Assembly: GCA_951812655.1 (NCBI GenBank) | Contig: OX638319.1 | Span: forward strand, 930,001 to 994,000 | Length of the DNA stretch: 64,000 bases | Reading direction: 5' to 3' | Source: an uncultured Candidatus Nitrosopumilus sp. | GTDB taxonomy: Archaea; Thermoproteota; Nitrososphaeria; Nitrososphaerales; Nitrosopumilaceae | Shown here: piece after piece, positions 51,455-61,147 of the stretch | How positions within the stretch are numbered: position 1 is the first letter of the stretch | Layout: every line of letters begins with the position of its first letter | Made by a program: the position numbers and the translations under genes | Notes under the pieces: generated by a model | The model's database searches: none | Seen by the model: only the letters and a program-made list of their open reading frames with translations | What the model was told of the DNA's origin: nothing

Positions 51455-51471
51455 CAAATGATAATCATTTG
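51455..51471. promoter_or_regulatory. Palindrome between PII and amt
   Basis: CAAATGAT-A-ATCATTTG is a perfect 8-bp inverted repeat around one base, centred in the shared promoter region 51405-51519. It is a good candidate operator for joint control of both genes. The site is AT-rich, so chance cannot be excluded. Confidence 0.5.
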
Positions 51472-51519
51472 TATATCAAATTCAGACATCGTTATTAATT
51501 AAAACTTCAAATTTTTTCC

Positions 51520-52830
51520 ATGGTACTTGATTCTGGAGATACAGCATGGATGCTTGTGGCCGGAAGTTTGGTACTTCTTATGATTCCCGCACTGGGTCTG
51601 TTTGAATCTGGATTGCTGAGGAAAAAGAATGCAGCTTCAATTTTCATGCAGATCTTCTTTGGCTTGGCAATGCTGAGTGTAATGTGGTTCATTTTTGGAT
51701 TCAGCCTATCTTTTGGTGAATCTACTATGGGGTTGGTCGGTAGCATGGATTGGGTATTCCTTAAAGGCGTTCCTGCAGATGCTCCGTTAGAACAATATGC
51801 CCCAACTATTCCTGGTATGTTATTTGTGAAATTCCAATTAATGTTTGCAGCAATTACCCCTCTATTGCTTACCGGAACTATTGCTGAAAGGATGAAGTTT
51901 AGTTCATTTATAATATTTATTGCCGCATGGTCGATGCTGATCTATTATCCTCTGGTCCACTGGGTATGGGGAGGAGGTTGGTTAGCTCAACTCGGTGTTG
52001 TTGACTTTGCCGGCGGTATCGTAATCCATACGAGTGTTGGTATGGCTGCGCTAGCTGCCGCAATAGTGCTTGGCAAGAGAAGAAATTACGGTCCAGCTAT
52101 CATGATTCCGCATAGCATTCCTCTGGCTGTACTTGGTTCTTCTCTTTTATGGCTTGGGTGGTTTGGTTTTAATGCAGGAAGCGCGCTTGCAGCTTCAGGC
52201 GGTGTTGCTGGAAATACCGTAATAGTGACACACATGGCGTCGTCCGTTTCTGCTTTGATATGGGCTGGTCTGTCATGGATAAGAACCGGTAAACCTTCCG
52301 TAGTGGCAACCATTAACGGTGCGATAGCAGGACTTGCTGGAATTACGCCTGCATCTGGATTCGTAAGTGTTGAGCATGCATTTGTAATTGCCATAGCCAT
52401 AGGAGTGATCTCTTATTCAGGAGTGGTTTTGTTCAAAGAAAAATTGAAAATTGATGATGCACTTGATGTAAGTTCTGTACACGGCGTTGCAGGAATCGTC
52501 GGTGCGCTGGCAATAGGGCTATTTGCAAGCACTGCGATTAATCCTGGTGGCGTTGACGGGTTACTGTTTGGAAACCCTGATCAACTGTGGATCCAGGCCG
52601 TGGGCATTGGAGTTGCAGCTGTAATGGGATTCGGTGGAACTTGGATACTTCTGCAGATAATCAAGCATCTGATTGGAATTAGGGTTTCTCCGGAAGTCGA
52701 AGACATTGGTTTGGATATAAGCGAACACGCCGAGTCTGCATATTCTGATGAAGAAGAGTTCATGTTGGATATGGATGATTATACTGATGAACTAAAAGAT
52801 AATGATGAAATCTTGTTCAAAAAAAAATAG
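51520..52830 (+). CDS. amt: Amt ammonium transporter
   Basis: A 436-residue, 11-span channel. Both twin-histidine sites are present: GGIVIHTSVGM (first His) and SVHGVAGIVGALAIG (second His). It begins without a cleavable signal peptide. The last 45 residues are very acidic (SDEEEFMLDMDDYTDE) and may interact with PII or the basic membrane peptides. Ammonia uptake supplies ammonia oxidation and assimilation. Confidence 0.95.
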   Translation: MVLDSGDTAWMLVAGSLVLLMIPALGLFESGLLRKKNAASIFMQIFFGLAMLSVMWFIFGFSLSFGESTMGLVGSMDWVFLKGVPADAPLEQYAPTIPGMLFVKFQLMFAAITPLLLTGTIAERMKFSSFIIFIAAWSMLIYYPLVHWVWGGGWLAQLGVVDFAGGIVIHTSVGMAALAAAIVLGKRRNYGPAIMIPHSIPLAVLGSSLLWLGWFGFNAGSALAASGGVAGNTVIVTHMASSVSALIWAGLSWIRTGKPSVVATINGAIAGLAGITPASGFVSVEHAFVIAIAIGVISYSGVVLFKEKLKIDDALDVSSVHGVAGIVGALAIGLFASTAINPGGVDGLLFGNPDQLWIQAVGIGVAAVMGFGGTWILLQIIKHLIGIRVSPEVEDIGLDISEHAESAYSDEEEFMLDMDDYTDELKDNDEILFKKK

Positions 52831-52841
52831 GTTTGTGATTG

Positions 52842-53219
52842 ATGATGACTGTTGATTATGACGCACTCGCAAAACAGGTTCTTGCATTAGATTCCCAAGT
52901 GAGATTTGCGGGTGTAGCAAACAGTAAAGGTGAGATGGTGGCAGGTGGACAGAAAGATGATGTTGAAAAAATATTGGTCGGTGATGAGGTCAACATGTCA
53001 ATTCATTATGCATTACAAAAACGAGATCTGTATACTAATTTGGAATACAAGATTGGTCGTGAAAGATCATCTATCACAGAATATGATCTGGTCACGATGA
53101 TTAGCATTCCAATTAATTCCAATGAGCTATTTTTGATCAGCACTGAACCCCGTGCTGACTATTTGAAAATAATTGATTACGTTCATTCGTTGTTGAATTC
53201 TGATAAAGATACGGAGTAA
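52842..53219 (+). CDS. Roadblock-like paralogue 3, downstream of amt
   Basis: A protein of about 125 residues with QVRFAGVANSKGEMVAGG, a helix, KIGRERSSITEYD and LVTMISIPINSNELFLISTE, the same order as the 24061 and 30156 proteins. Eleven bases after the amt stop, so co-transcribed with it. ATG 52842 or 52845 is the start. It may be a partner of Amt or PII; this is inference from position. Confidence 0.7.
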   Translation: MMTVDYDALAKQVLALDSQVRFAGVANSKGEMVAGGQKDDVEKILVGDEVNMSIHYALQKRDLYTNLEYKIGRERSSITEYDLVTMISIPINSNELFLISTEPRADYLKIIDYVHSLLNSDKDTE

Positions 53220-53334
53220 AACAAGTCATTATTTGCACTGTGAAATACATCTTTTTAAAATTAGTTTGAATTGGTTACCTTGTAAAATTAATGTAGATCA
53301 TCGCCTTTAAACCTCTGATACCTAAGGGGTCATT

Positions 53335-54270
53335 ATGGAAATTGCGATAAACGCCATACTGACTGTGGTGGGACTAGTAATGCTCTGTTTTGGAGGTAAC
53401 TGGTTAGTCAGTGGAGGCGTTGCAATAGCCAAAAAATTTCGTATAAGTAATCTTGTGATTGGGATGACCATTGTGGCATATGGGACTTCTACTCCTGAAC
53501 TTGCTGCAAGTGTTGCCGCAGCTGGAGAACACAGTGCGTTGATTCTTGGAAACATAGTTGGAAGTAACATTGCAAACGTCGGAATGGTGATTGGAATATC
53601 TGCAATCCTCGTTCCTCTGGCCGTGCGCAAATCAGTACTGCGAAAAGAAATACCTATCATGCTGGCAGTTTCCTTTTTACTGGTTCTGGTATCCGTTGAT
53701 GGCGAAATTTCACAATATGATGGTGTTTTGCTACTTGTGGGATTGGGACTGTTTGGATATTATACGTTCAAAGATGCATTAAGGCAAAGAGCAGAAAACA
53801 AAGAAACAGTTGGCCCTGTAACCGGCAATGTCTATGTAAAGTCTGTGGGATTAATCGGAATAGGCGTGGTCCTATTGTACGTGGGTGCGATACTCACAGT
53901 TGATAATGCAGTCGTCTTGGCGCAAGAATTTGGGTTGTCTGAAAAAATAATCGGTTTAACTGTTATCGCAATAGGGACTTCCCTTCCAGAACTAATCACT
54001 TCTATCATCGCAATTAGAAAAGGACATTCTGATATCGGAATTGGGAATATAATCGGTAGCAATGTCTACAACATCCTGATGATCATGGGAGTTGGCGCCG
54101 CACTTGGCGGTGTGATGGTTGGATCTGATGTTTATGTTGATTATGCCATAATGATCACATTCAGTCTATCCCTGCTGTTAGCCTTGAAAACCAAAATCAT
54201 TGGTAGGCTGATGGGCACGTGTCTTACAATTGGCTATGTTGTATATCTTGCAATCACCTTTTTTAAATAG
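53335..54270 (+). CDS. Calcium/sodium antiporter (CaCA family)
   Basis: A 311-residue protein of ten spans with the two alpha-repeats: GTSTPELAAS...GNIVGSNIANV and GTSLPELITS...GNIIGSNVYNI. Both carry the cation-binding Glu. Exchanges Ca2+ for Na+ (or H+). A TATA-like tttaaacc about 30 bases upstream and a possible Shine-Dalgarno aaggggt precede the ATG. Confidence 0.95.
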   Translation: MEIAINAILTVVGLVMLCFGGNWLVSGGVAIAKKFRISNLVIGMTIVAYGTSTPELAASVAAAGEHSALILGNIVGSNIANVGMVIGISAILVPLAVRKSVLRKEIPIMLAVSFLLVLVSVDGEISQYDGVLLLVGLGLFGYYTFKDALRQRAENKETVGPVTGNVYVKSVGLIGIGVVLLYVGAILTVDNAVVLAQEFGLSEKIIGLTVIAIGTSLPELITSIIAIRKGHSDIGIGNIIGSNVYNILMIMGVGAALGGVMVGSDVYVDYAIMITFSLSLLLALKTKIIGRLMGTCLTIGYVVYLAITFFK

Positions 54271-54394
54271 ACTAGAGACGCATTGCTTTCAGTTCAAGCT
54301 AATTTTTTCATCACTGTGGATTTTTTTTAACTTGACATCTAATTTTCAAATGTGTCCAGAACGTCAAAAATATGCATAGACATATTGAATAATG

Positions 54395-55753
54395 TTAGAT
54401 TGAATTGATGGATATGTCTTCTGCCTTTATTGACGGAGTAATTGAAGGAAGCGATGCCCATTGAATGACGTTTCTTTGATTGTTTCCAATTCCTGAAATT
54501 TTCTTTAGCATCACTGGCAAGTTGTGGATAATTCTTACTGATCTGCCCGAGTCTTTGATTTCACCATTTTCTATGATCCTTATCCCGCTTCTAGCAGTAC
54601 ATGAAAAATCCCCTCGAATTGGATTGACCGCATATGTATACCATAATCTACCGATAAGTAATCCGTGCTTGGTTTCCTTGATCATTTCCTCTTGAGATTG
54701 CTCTCCTGAAAGCACAATGAGATTATGCGGTGCTGCAATCGGTATGGGCTCCGCACTTTTTCCCAGCGGTGAACCTGGACGTATTGCATTACCTGTTGAA
54801 TGTTTTCCTTCTTTGTAGCTGTCAAAAAGATTTGAATACGTATTTTTGAAAATACCGTTCTCAATCAGATTCTGTTTGGTGGTCTCTGTTCCTTCGTCAT
54901 CTATGGTCTTTGTTCCGATACCGTCAGAAACATGTGGGTCATCCACCAAACTAAACTGTTTAACTGCGATTTGTTTTTCAAATCTGTTTGAAAAGCAACT
55001 TTTCTTTTCTGAAAATGTCTTGAAACTAAAATTGGCTGCAACTACGAATGCTAGCAGCTCTCCGACTGAATACGGCTCAAAAATCACAGAGTATGTGCCT
55101 GAATCAATTTTCTTTGGATTTATGGACTCTATGCACATTTTTTTGGCATCTAGCCCAATCTGTTCTGCGGAAAATTTTTTCAATGTTCTTCCACTAGCAT
55201 GCCCAATTCCTGATACCGGTATAGTTCCATATTCAGATTCTGCATTTATGATGCCTGACACGTATGTGGATCTGTCATTAAAATCCAGTCCGTTTGAATT
55301 TTCCAGTTCAAAATTCTCTGATACAATATTCAATGATCCTGTTATGGAATTGATCTTGGCGTTGGATGATGAATTGATCATATTTTGTGCGATATCCGCG
55401 CATTTTGAGCCTGAAATCCGTTCCAATTTTTCGTCAAACGTGCCCTCAATTTTACGATTCTTTGCTTTGTATGGTAACCCTCTCCAAAATTCTCTTGATC
55501 TGAGACTGGTAAATATTTTGACGGCGCTGTCTATTGCCCGTTCTACGTCGTTCTTGTTAGTTGTGTGTACCGATGCAATCTTCTTGTCTTTTATGAGTCT
55601 AATGCCATAATCCTCTCCAAAATTTTGTTTGATTTCTACAATCTTGGAGTCTGTAATTCTCACTGTCGTGATATTTTTTTTGACTTTTACAATCTCACAT
55701 TCATCAATTCCAATTTTCTTTGAATGATGAAGTGCCTTTTCAAAGGCAGACAA
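54395..55753 (-). CDS. tldE: TldE/PmbA-like metalloprotease subunit
   Basis: A 452-residue protein of the TldD/TldE superfamily. N-terminal KITTVRITDSKIVEIKQ-like strands and the late segment SGIRIIENGEIKDSGRSVRI identify the family. The HExxxH zinc site of TldD is absent, so it is the TldE/PmbA-type partner. The TldD partner is not in this window. One base after cofH, so in the cof transcript. Confidence 0.85.
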   Translation of the reverse strand: MSAFEKALHHSKKIGIDECEIVKVKKNITTVRITDSKIVEIKQNFGEDYGIRLIKDKKIASVHTTNKNDVERAIDSAVKIFTSLRSREFWRGLPYKAKNRKIEGTFDEKLERISGSKCADIAQNMINSSSNAKINSITGSLNIVSENFELENSNGLDFNDRSTYVSGIINAESEYGTIPVSGIGHASGRTLKKFSAEQIGLDAKKMCIESINPKKIDSGTYSVIFEPYSVGELLAFVVAANFSFKTFSEKKSCFSNRFEKQIAVKQFSLVDDPHVSDGIGTKTIDDEGTETTKQNLIENGIFKNTYSNLFDSYKEGKHSTGNAIRPGSPLGKSAEPIPIAAPHNLIVLSGEQSQEEMIKETKHGLLIGRLWYTYAVNPIRGDFSCTARSGIRIIENGEIKDSGRSVRIIHNLPVMLKKISGIGNNQRNVIQWASLPSITPSIKAEDISINSI

Positions 55754-55754
55754 A

Positions 55755-57017
55755 TTATTGCTTCCTGGGATTCTTATAATTGAATTTGTTTATTTTGATC
55801 AATTCCACATATGACCCAAATTGTGAATTCGTGGCACTGTCCAACTTGTCTTCCACTTCTTCATCTCCTTCAAATTTCTTCAAAATTTTATAATAGGTAT
55901 TTCTCTCAGCTGGAACTCTTCCGATTTCCTTTACCCTCCTTCTGATCTCTTTGGGCTTAAGTAGTTGACCGTATTCTGAACCTGCTGATGTGGAGATACT
56001 TTCATTGATCAGGGTCCCGCCAAAATCATTTGCTCCCCACATGAGTAGCAACTGGGACATCTTCTGTCCTTCCTTTACCCATGACATCTGGATGTTGTTG
56101 ATGAAATTGTTTAGCATTATTCTTGCAACTGCATGTGTGAGTAACACGTCATTTCCACTGCCTCCTTTTTTTATCCCTTCATGTAGTTCATGTTTGTACA
56201 TTGGCGCTTCTGTGTGGATAAAGTTCAGTGGGACAAACTCCGTAAACCCTCCGGTTTCTTTTTGAATGTCTCTTAGCCTTGCAATGTGCTTTGCTCTGTC
56301 TTCAAGAGTTTCAACATGCCCGAACATCATGGTTGATGTGGTGTTAATTCCAATCTTGTGCGCACTTTTGATGACTGTTTCCCAGTCCTCCACGCTTATT
56401 CTTCCAGGGGATATTTTGTCTCTTAATCTCTGATCTAAAATTTCGGCTGATGTGCCTGGAAGTGTGTTTACGCCAGCATCTTTCATTCTCTTCAAAAATT
56501 CTTGAATTGATAAGTTTGAGCGTGTCGCTCCATATAGGATCTCTTCAGGAGAAAATCCGTGTATGTGGATATCGGGTATTTCTTTTTTGATTTCTCTGCA
56601 AATGTTCTCATACAAGTCTCCCTCCATATCTGGCGGGAGTCCTGCCTGAATGCAAACTTCAGTTGCTCCCAACTGATGTGCTTCCTTTGCTCTGCGTACG
56701 ATCTCTTCGGTGGGCAAAAAATATCCTTCCTCCTCTCTAAAATCCCTGCTAAATGCACAAAAACCACACTGTTTAATGCAGACATTTGTAAAATTGATGT
56801 TTCTATTCACTACGTATGACACAGTATCTCCTACCCTTCTTTTTCTTAATTCGTTAGCAACCATCCCTGTCAAATGGAAATCCATTCCCTTGGCATTGAG
56901 TAGTGTTAGTCCATCATCGGCGGAAATCTCTTTTTCGGACAGAGCAGAGTTTAAAATATCTGATATTACCGGGTCTGCATTTCTAAAAAGTGAATCCATG
57001 TTAACTGTCATCTCCAA
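55755..57017 (-). CDS. cofH: CofH, 7,8-didemethyl-8-hydroxy-5-deazariboflavin synthase subunit 2
   Basis: A 420-residue radical SAM enzyme. The cluster motif CIKQCGFC follows RNINFTNVC. CofH joins tyrosine to 5-amino-6-ribitylaminouracil, and CofG completes the F0 chromophore of coenzyme F420. It overlaps cofG by ten bases. Late SMTSWVKEGQ-like and LLMWGANDFGGTL segments are typical for CofH. Confidence 0.92.
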   Translation of the reverse strand: MEMTVNMDSLFRNADPVISDILNSALSEKEISADDGLTLLNAKGMDFHLTGMVANELRKRRVGDTVSYVVNRNINFTNVCIKQCGFCAFSRDFREEEGYFLPTEEIVRRAKEAHQLGATEVCIQAGLPPDMEGDLYENICREIKKEIPDIHIHGFSPEEILYGATRSNLSIQEFLKRMKDAGVNTLPGTSAEILDQRLRDKISPGRISVEDWETVIKSAHKIGINTTSTMMFGHVETLEDRAKHIARLRDIQKETGGFTEFVPLNFIHTEAPMYKHELHEGIKKGGSGNDVLLTHAVARIMLNNFINNIQMSWVKEGQKMSQLLLMWGANDFGGTLINESISTSAGSEYGQLLKPKEIRRRVKEIGRVPAERNTYYKILKKFEGDEEVEDKLDSATNSQFGSYVELIKINKFNYKNPRKQ

Positions 57018-58177
57018 TATTCCTCTTTTACGTATCCTTCCTCATTTTCAATGACTGCTATATTGTCTCTTAACTCTTTGCTAATGGATGTGAAAAATTC
57101 CGGATATGTGGGAAACCTGCATTTTAAATCAAAACCAGCTTTTTTCGAATTAATATCCACCTGCTCAATTTTGGGCCATGCGAATTCTGGATTTACAAAG
57201 TCTGGAGTCAATGGGGATATGCCTCCCCAATCGTTAATTCCAATCTCCAAGAAACTTTGGTATGAACCTGGTGACAAATTTGGCGGAATTTGTATGTTCA
57301 TCTGGGGCATGATGATTCTGGACAAGGCAACAATTATCTTGAAATATTTTTCATCAGCTGATGGCTCATCCCTCATCTTTGTATCCGTTTTTGGTTGAAA
57401 GTTCTGCAAGATGACTTCTTGTATGTTCCCATGCTTGTCATTGAGTGTCTTGATTGCAAATAAAGAATCTATGATCTCATCTATGGTCTCTCCTATTCCT
57501 ACCAGTATCCCTGTAGTCATTGGAATTTCAAGTTTCCCTGAATTTTCTAAGACTTCCAATCTGGTTTTTGGTCTTTTGCTTGCTGCAAGATGATGTGGCA
57601 TTCCTTTCTGAGTTAGTCGTTCACTGACATTTTCAAGCATTATTCCCATCGAAACATTTGTTTTCTTTAGTTCCTTCATCTCTTCGTAGTGAAGATTTCC
57701 TGCATTTGTATGTGGAAACAATCCTGCCTCTAATGCCATTTCTGAAGCATGGATTAGATATTCTGCAGTAGTTTTGAACCCGTTATTTTTTAGCCATTCT
57801 CGCGCCTCTTGGTATCTTTGTTCTGGTTGCTCTCCTGTGACAAATAGCGCCTCTACACACTTGTATTTTTTAGCAAGCGTCAATAATTCTGAAATTTGTT
57901 TTATTGACATCATGGATAGTTTTGTTTCTCCAGGTTCAGACTTGTAGGTGCAGTATGAACACGTATCCTTGCAGAGATTGACAATATTGAAAAATGCTTT
58001 TTTAGAAAATGTCACCGAATTGCCTTTGAATTTTTTTCTTAAACTTTGAGCAGCTGAAAATAATTCATTAGGATTTTCTATGGCTTTCTGATAAATACCA
58101 TTAATGTCATGACGTGCTACGGGTTTGTCTTCTAAAATTCCGTTTAAACACTCTGAATCAAAGACAAGCTTGTTCAA
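57008..58177 (-). CDS. cofG: CofG, 7,8-didemethyl-8-hydroxy-5-deazariboflavin synthase subunit 1
   Basis: A 389-residue radical SAM protein with CKDTCSYC (CxxxCxxC) and the CofG-type EALFVTGEQPEQRY. Together with CofH it makes F0. Overlap with cofH and close spacing to tldE define a cofG-cofH-tldE transcript. F420 would serve luciferase-like enzymes, of which one decayed fragment is in this window. Confidence 0.93.
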   Translation of the reverse strand: MNKLVFDSECLNGILEDKPVARHDINGIYQKAIENPNELFSAAQSLRKKFKGNSVTFSKKAFFNIVNLCKDTCSYCTYKSEPGETKLSMMSIKQISELLTLAKKYKCVEALFVTGEQPEQRYQEAREWLKNNGFKTTAEYLIHASEMALEAGLFPHTNAGNLHYEEMKELKKTNVSMGIMLENVSERLTQKGMPHHLAASKRPKTRLEVLENSGKLEIPMTTGILVGIGETIDEIIDSLFAIKTLNDKHGNIQEVILQNFQPKTDTKMRDEPSADEKYFKIIVALSRIIMPQMNIQIPPNLSPGSYQSFLEIGINDWGGISPLTPDFVNPEFAWPKIEQVDINSKKAGFDLKCRFPTYPEFFTSISKELRDNIAVIENEEGYVKEEYWR

Positions 58178-58219
58178 CAGTGGGATTTCTTGTTAGGAAG
58201 TATTTATGCTTGTATTGAA

Positions 58220-59383
58220 TCAGTTACCGTTAGGTCTTTCTTGTAGTGTGATTGTGACATCTGTTGTTCTTCCGTCTCTGAGGATCTCTAGAACCATTTC
58301 ATCTCCTACTGTCTTGGCCCTTTGAAGGTGAATTAAAATATCGTCTATTTTTCTAACTTCGATTTCATCCACTGACAGTATGACATCTCCTCCTATCGGA
58401 TAGCTTACTCCTTCGACCTCTATGGTTTTAGATGTTCCAATCAGTCCCGCTTCAAATGCCGGACTGTCTTCTACTACTGTGATCACCAAAAACCCTACAG
58501 CGTCTTTTAGATTTAACACGCTAGCCATATCCGGATCTATATCTCTGCCAGAAATTCCTATCCATGGATGACTATATTCTCCGTCTTCTATCAAAATTGG
58601 AGCAATTTTGGCAACCGTTTGCGATGGAACCGAAAATCCCACTCCTGTGAATTCCCCCGTTGCTGATTGTATTGCTGTGTTGATGCCTACTATTTCACCG
58701 CGCATGTTAAGTAATGGTCCTCCGGAGTTTCCTGGGTTAATTGCAGCATCTGTTTGAATTACATCTGGAATTGAGTATCCTGCACCTGATGGAAGTAGTC
58801 TCCCTAGCTGGCTTACAATTCCAGAAGTCATGGAACCGGATAATCCAAACGGATTTCCAATTGCAGCTATCTGTTCGCCTACTTTGAGATTTGATGAATC
58901 TCCTATGGGCAGTGGTTGCAGTAAAGTTAGATCTGCATTAACTTTGATGATTGCAATGTCTGTGAATTCGTCTGAACCTACGATCTCTGCGTTGTAAGAT
59001 CTACCGTCCAGAAACGTCACTACAACTTTTTGTGCGTCTTTGATCACATGTGCATTTGTTATGATGTGTCCCATTTTGTCAAAAACAAAACCTGAGCCTA
59101 CTCCTCCTGCAACATCATCCGCTTGACTTTTTTGTACGTTAACTCTTACAACTCCTGATTCTGATTTTTCAAATATCCCGATCAACGAAAGATCTTTCGA
59201 ATAAAGCGATGACTCTTGGGCTACTGCGACTGGCGCATCATCGTTTATTGCAATGTCTGGTTTTGATGATTCTATAGGTAGTGAAAATACTGATACTCCG
59301 ATAACAGCTATGACTAATGCTCCGATAATGCCCCCGACAAACATACCTGATTTATCCATGAGTTTTTTATTCGTAATTTTCAA
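58220..59383 (-). CDS. HtrA/DegP-type serine protease, membrane-anchored
   Basis: A 387-residue protein with an N-terminal span (about residues 13-33), a trypsin-like domain with the triad H112 (TNAHVIK), D142 (FTDIAII) and S220 (PGNSGGP), and one PDZ domain at about 280-375. It should face outwards and degrade or refold misfolded envelope proteins. 13 bases after the glycosyltransferase gene. Confidence 0.94.
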   Translation of the reverse strand: MKITNKKLMDKSGMFVGGIIGALVIAVIGVSVFSLPIESSKPDIAINDDAPVAVAQESSLYSKDLSLIGIFEKSESGVVRVNVQKSQADDVAGGVGSGFVFDKMGHIITNAHVIKDAQKVVVTFLDGRSYNAEIVGSDEFTDIAIIKVNADLTLLQPLPIGDSSNLKVGEQIAAIGNPFGLSGSMTSGIVSQLGRLLPSGAGYSIPDVIQTDAAINPGNSGGPLLNMRGEIVGINTAIQSATGEFTGVGFSVPSQTVAKIAPILIEDGEYSHPWIGISGRDIDPDMASVLNLKDAVGFLVITVVEDSPAFEAGLIGTSKTIEVEGVSYPIGGDVILSVDEIEVRKIDDILIHLQRAKTVGDEMVLEILRDGRTTDVTITLQERPNGN

Positions 59384-59396
59384 TCTAAAAGGATTT

Positions 59397-60605
59397 CTAT
59401 AACCCGATTGAACTTTGAGTATGATCTTTCACAGAATAGCTTCTACCTCTCCATGACACGGATGATGATTTTTTGGCCTGAAGCAATCCTGATAAAAATC
59501 CTAAAACAACTACCATGCTTCCTAATGGTGCCAACAAAGCATATGCTAAATTCAATTTCAATCCCACTTTGACTTCTATTACTGATCCGACGTAAATCAA
59601 AATTGAGGCAATTGCTGATGCGATGCAAAGCATTTTCGCTGACATAACATCGCTGGGAAAAATCGTCAAAGTTGTAAATATGGCGAATGGAACAAATAAC
59701 AAAAATGTTATTGCAAAAAATATTCCTATTGCTATTTTTTCATTTTGGAGGTATAGTGGGACCATCAGTCTTTTCAAGGCATTCCATAAAGTTCCCTTGT
59801 CTCTGGCCCAAACTGCCTCGATCAGGTGTTCTCCTCTGACCATTTTCATCTTGTATCCCTTTTCCTTCACCTTTTTCCCCAGGGCCCCGTCTTCGATAAT
59901 TTCCTGCTTTACTCCCTCATGCGTGCCCACTTCATGGTATGTTGACTTTTTAATGATGAAAAAACTGCCGAAAAAATACCCTGTCTTCTTTGATGGGTCG
60001 TTTACATTCAATGCAGAAAATCTTGTATGGAGAAACGTTGAAATCATTGGCAACGTGATGTTTGTCCAAAAATCAAATGTGCGCATTTTTGGAATTGCAG
60101 ACAGCGCATCTAGACTAAATGAATTCAAATGTGATACTGTCATTGACATGACGTTTTTAGCATGTACTGTGTCTGCATCTGTAAACAATAGCAGTTCTCC
60201 TGACGCTTTCTTGTATCCTTCCATGCATGCCCAATTCTTCCCCATCCATCCTTCTGGTTTTGCTCTTGCAGAAACCGGTATGACGTTTGCATGTTTTTTT
60301 GCATACTCTGAAATTATTTTCCCTGTGTTGTCTTCTGATGAGTCGTTAATCACCACGATCTCATAATTTTCATAGTCTTGTTTTGTTAGCGAATCTAAAC
60401 ATCTCGCAATGAACTCTTCTTCGTTTCTAGCTGGAAGAATAATTGATACTTTGGGATTTGTCTCAGATGTATTTTCAAATCTGTCAAGATACGGTGTTAG
60501 CCTAAAAGATTTGATCATGGATTTGATGAGAAATATCCATGCTCCTACAATCCCGATCATGATCGATGTGAGCAAATAATTGAAAATATCTATAGCTACT
60601 TCCAT
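59397..60605 (-). CDS. GT2 glycosyltransferase, membrane-bound
   Basis: A 402-residue family 2 transferase. One span at the N-terminus, then VSIILPARNEEEFIARCLDS, the metal-binding LLFTDADTVH, and three C-terminal spans. It would add sugars to a lipid carrier or surface glycan. Placed between an SRPBCC protein and an HtrA protease, all on one strand. Substrate unknown. Confidence 0.9.
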   Translation of the reverse strand: MEVAIDIFNYLLTSIMIGIVGAWIFLIKSMIKSFRLTPYLDRFENTSETNPKVSIILPARNEEEFIARCLDSLTKQDYENYEIVVINDSSEDNTGKIISEYAKKHANVIPVSARAKPEGWMGKNWACMEGYKKASGELLLFTDADTVHAKNVMSMTVSHLNSFSLDALSAIPKMRTFDFWTNITLPMISTFLHTRFSALNVNDPSKKTGYFFGSFFIIKKSTYHEVGTHEGVKQEIIEDGALGKKVKEKGYKMKMVRGEHLIEAVWARDKGTLWNALKRLMVPLYLQNEKIAIGIFFAITFLLFVPFAIFTTLTIFPSDVMSAKMLCIASAIASILIYVGSVIEVKVGLKLNLAYALLAPLGSMVVVLGFLSGLLQAKKSSSVSWRGRSYSVKDHTQSSIGL

Positions 60606-60610
60606 AAACT

Positions 60611-61027
60611 CTATCGCTCGATTTCACTTTTGATGCTCTGCATTGCTTGCTCTGTCCCGCTTTTGATGTGCTTTCTAATCATTCCTGTGAACATCCCCAT
60701 AACGCCGGTTAGTTTGATGTCCCATAATGCCCTGAGTATTGTCTTTTCTTCTTTTGAGGTCAGAATCATTGTTTTTTTCCCATTTAGGACCCCTTTGATG
60801 AATTTGGCCTCTATCCTTTCTTTGGGAAATATCTTGACTTCTTGCAGGCATTTTTGATCTCTAAACGCAATTATGATTTCCCTATTGACTGTGTTTCCTT
60901 CCTTGGAAATATTTTTCACTTTTTTTGTACCTTTCCAAAATTTTGGCTCGTTGTCAATGTCTGAAACAATGTCCCAAACCTTGTCAACTGTGGCATTAAT
61001 TTCAACCTCGACTTCTATTGTGGCCAT
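60611..61027 (-). CDS. SRPBCC/START-like lipid-binding protein
   Basis: A 138-residue protein with the SRPBCC pattern (ATIEVEVEINATVDKVWDIVSD, then a beta sheet and a C-terminal helix SGTEQAMQSIKSE). Such proteins bind hydrophobic molecules in a deep pocket. First gene before the glycosyltransferase (five bases apart), so a lipid-sugar role is plausible. Confidence 0.85.
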   Translation of the reverse strand: MATIEVEVEINATVDKVWDIVSDIDNEPKFWKGTKKVKNISKEGNTVNREIIIAFRDQKCLQEVKIFPKERIEAKFIKGVLNGKKTMILTSKEEKTILRALWDIKLTGVMGMFTGMIRKHIKSGTEQAMQSIKSEIER

Positions 61028-61147
61028 GTTCTACAGTCGTTTCCTTCGTATTAAATATATAATTTAGACATGTTCTAATTTCGAATTTCTAATTCCGATT
61101 GTTTTCAAAAAATGTCTGTGTCTTTTGTCAAAGCATTCTTTGACGCA

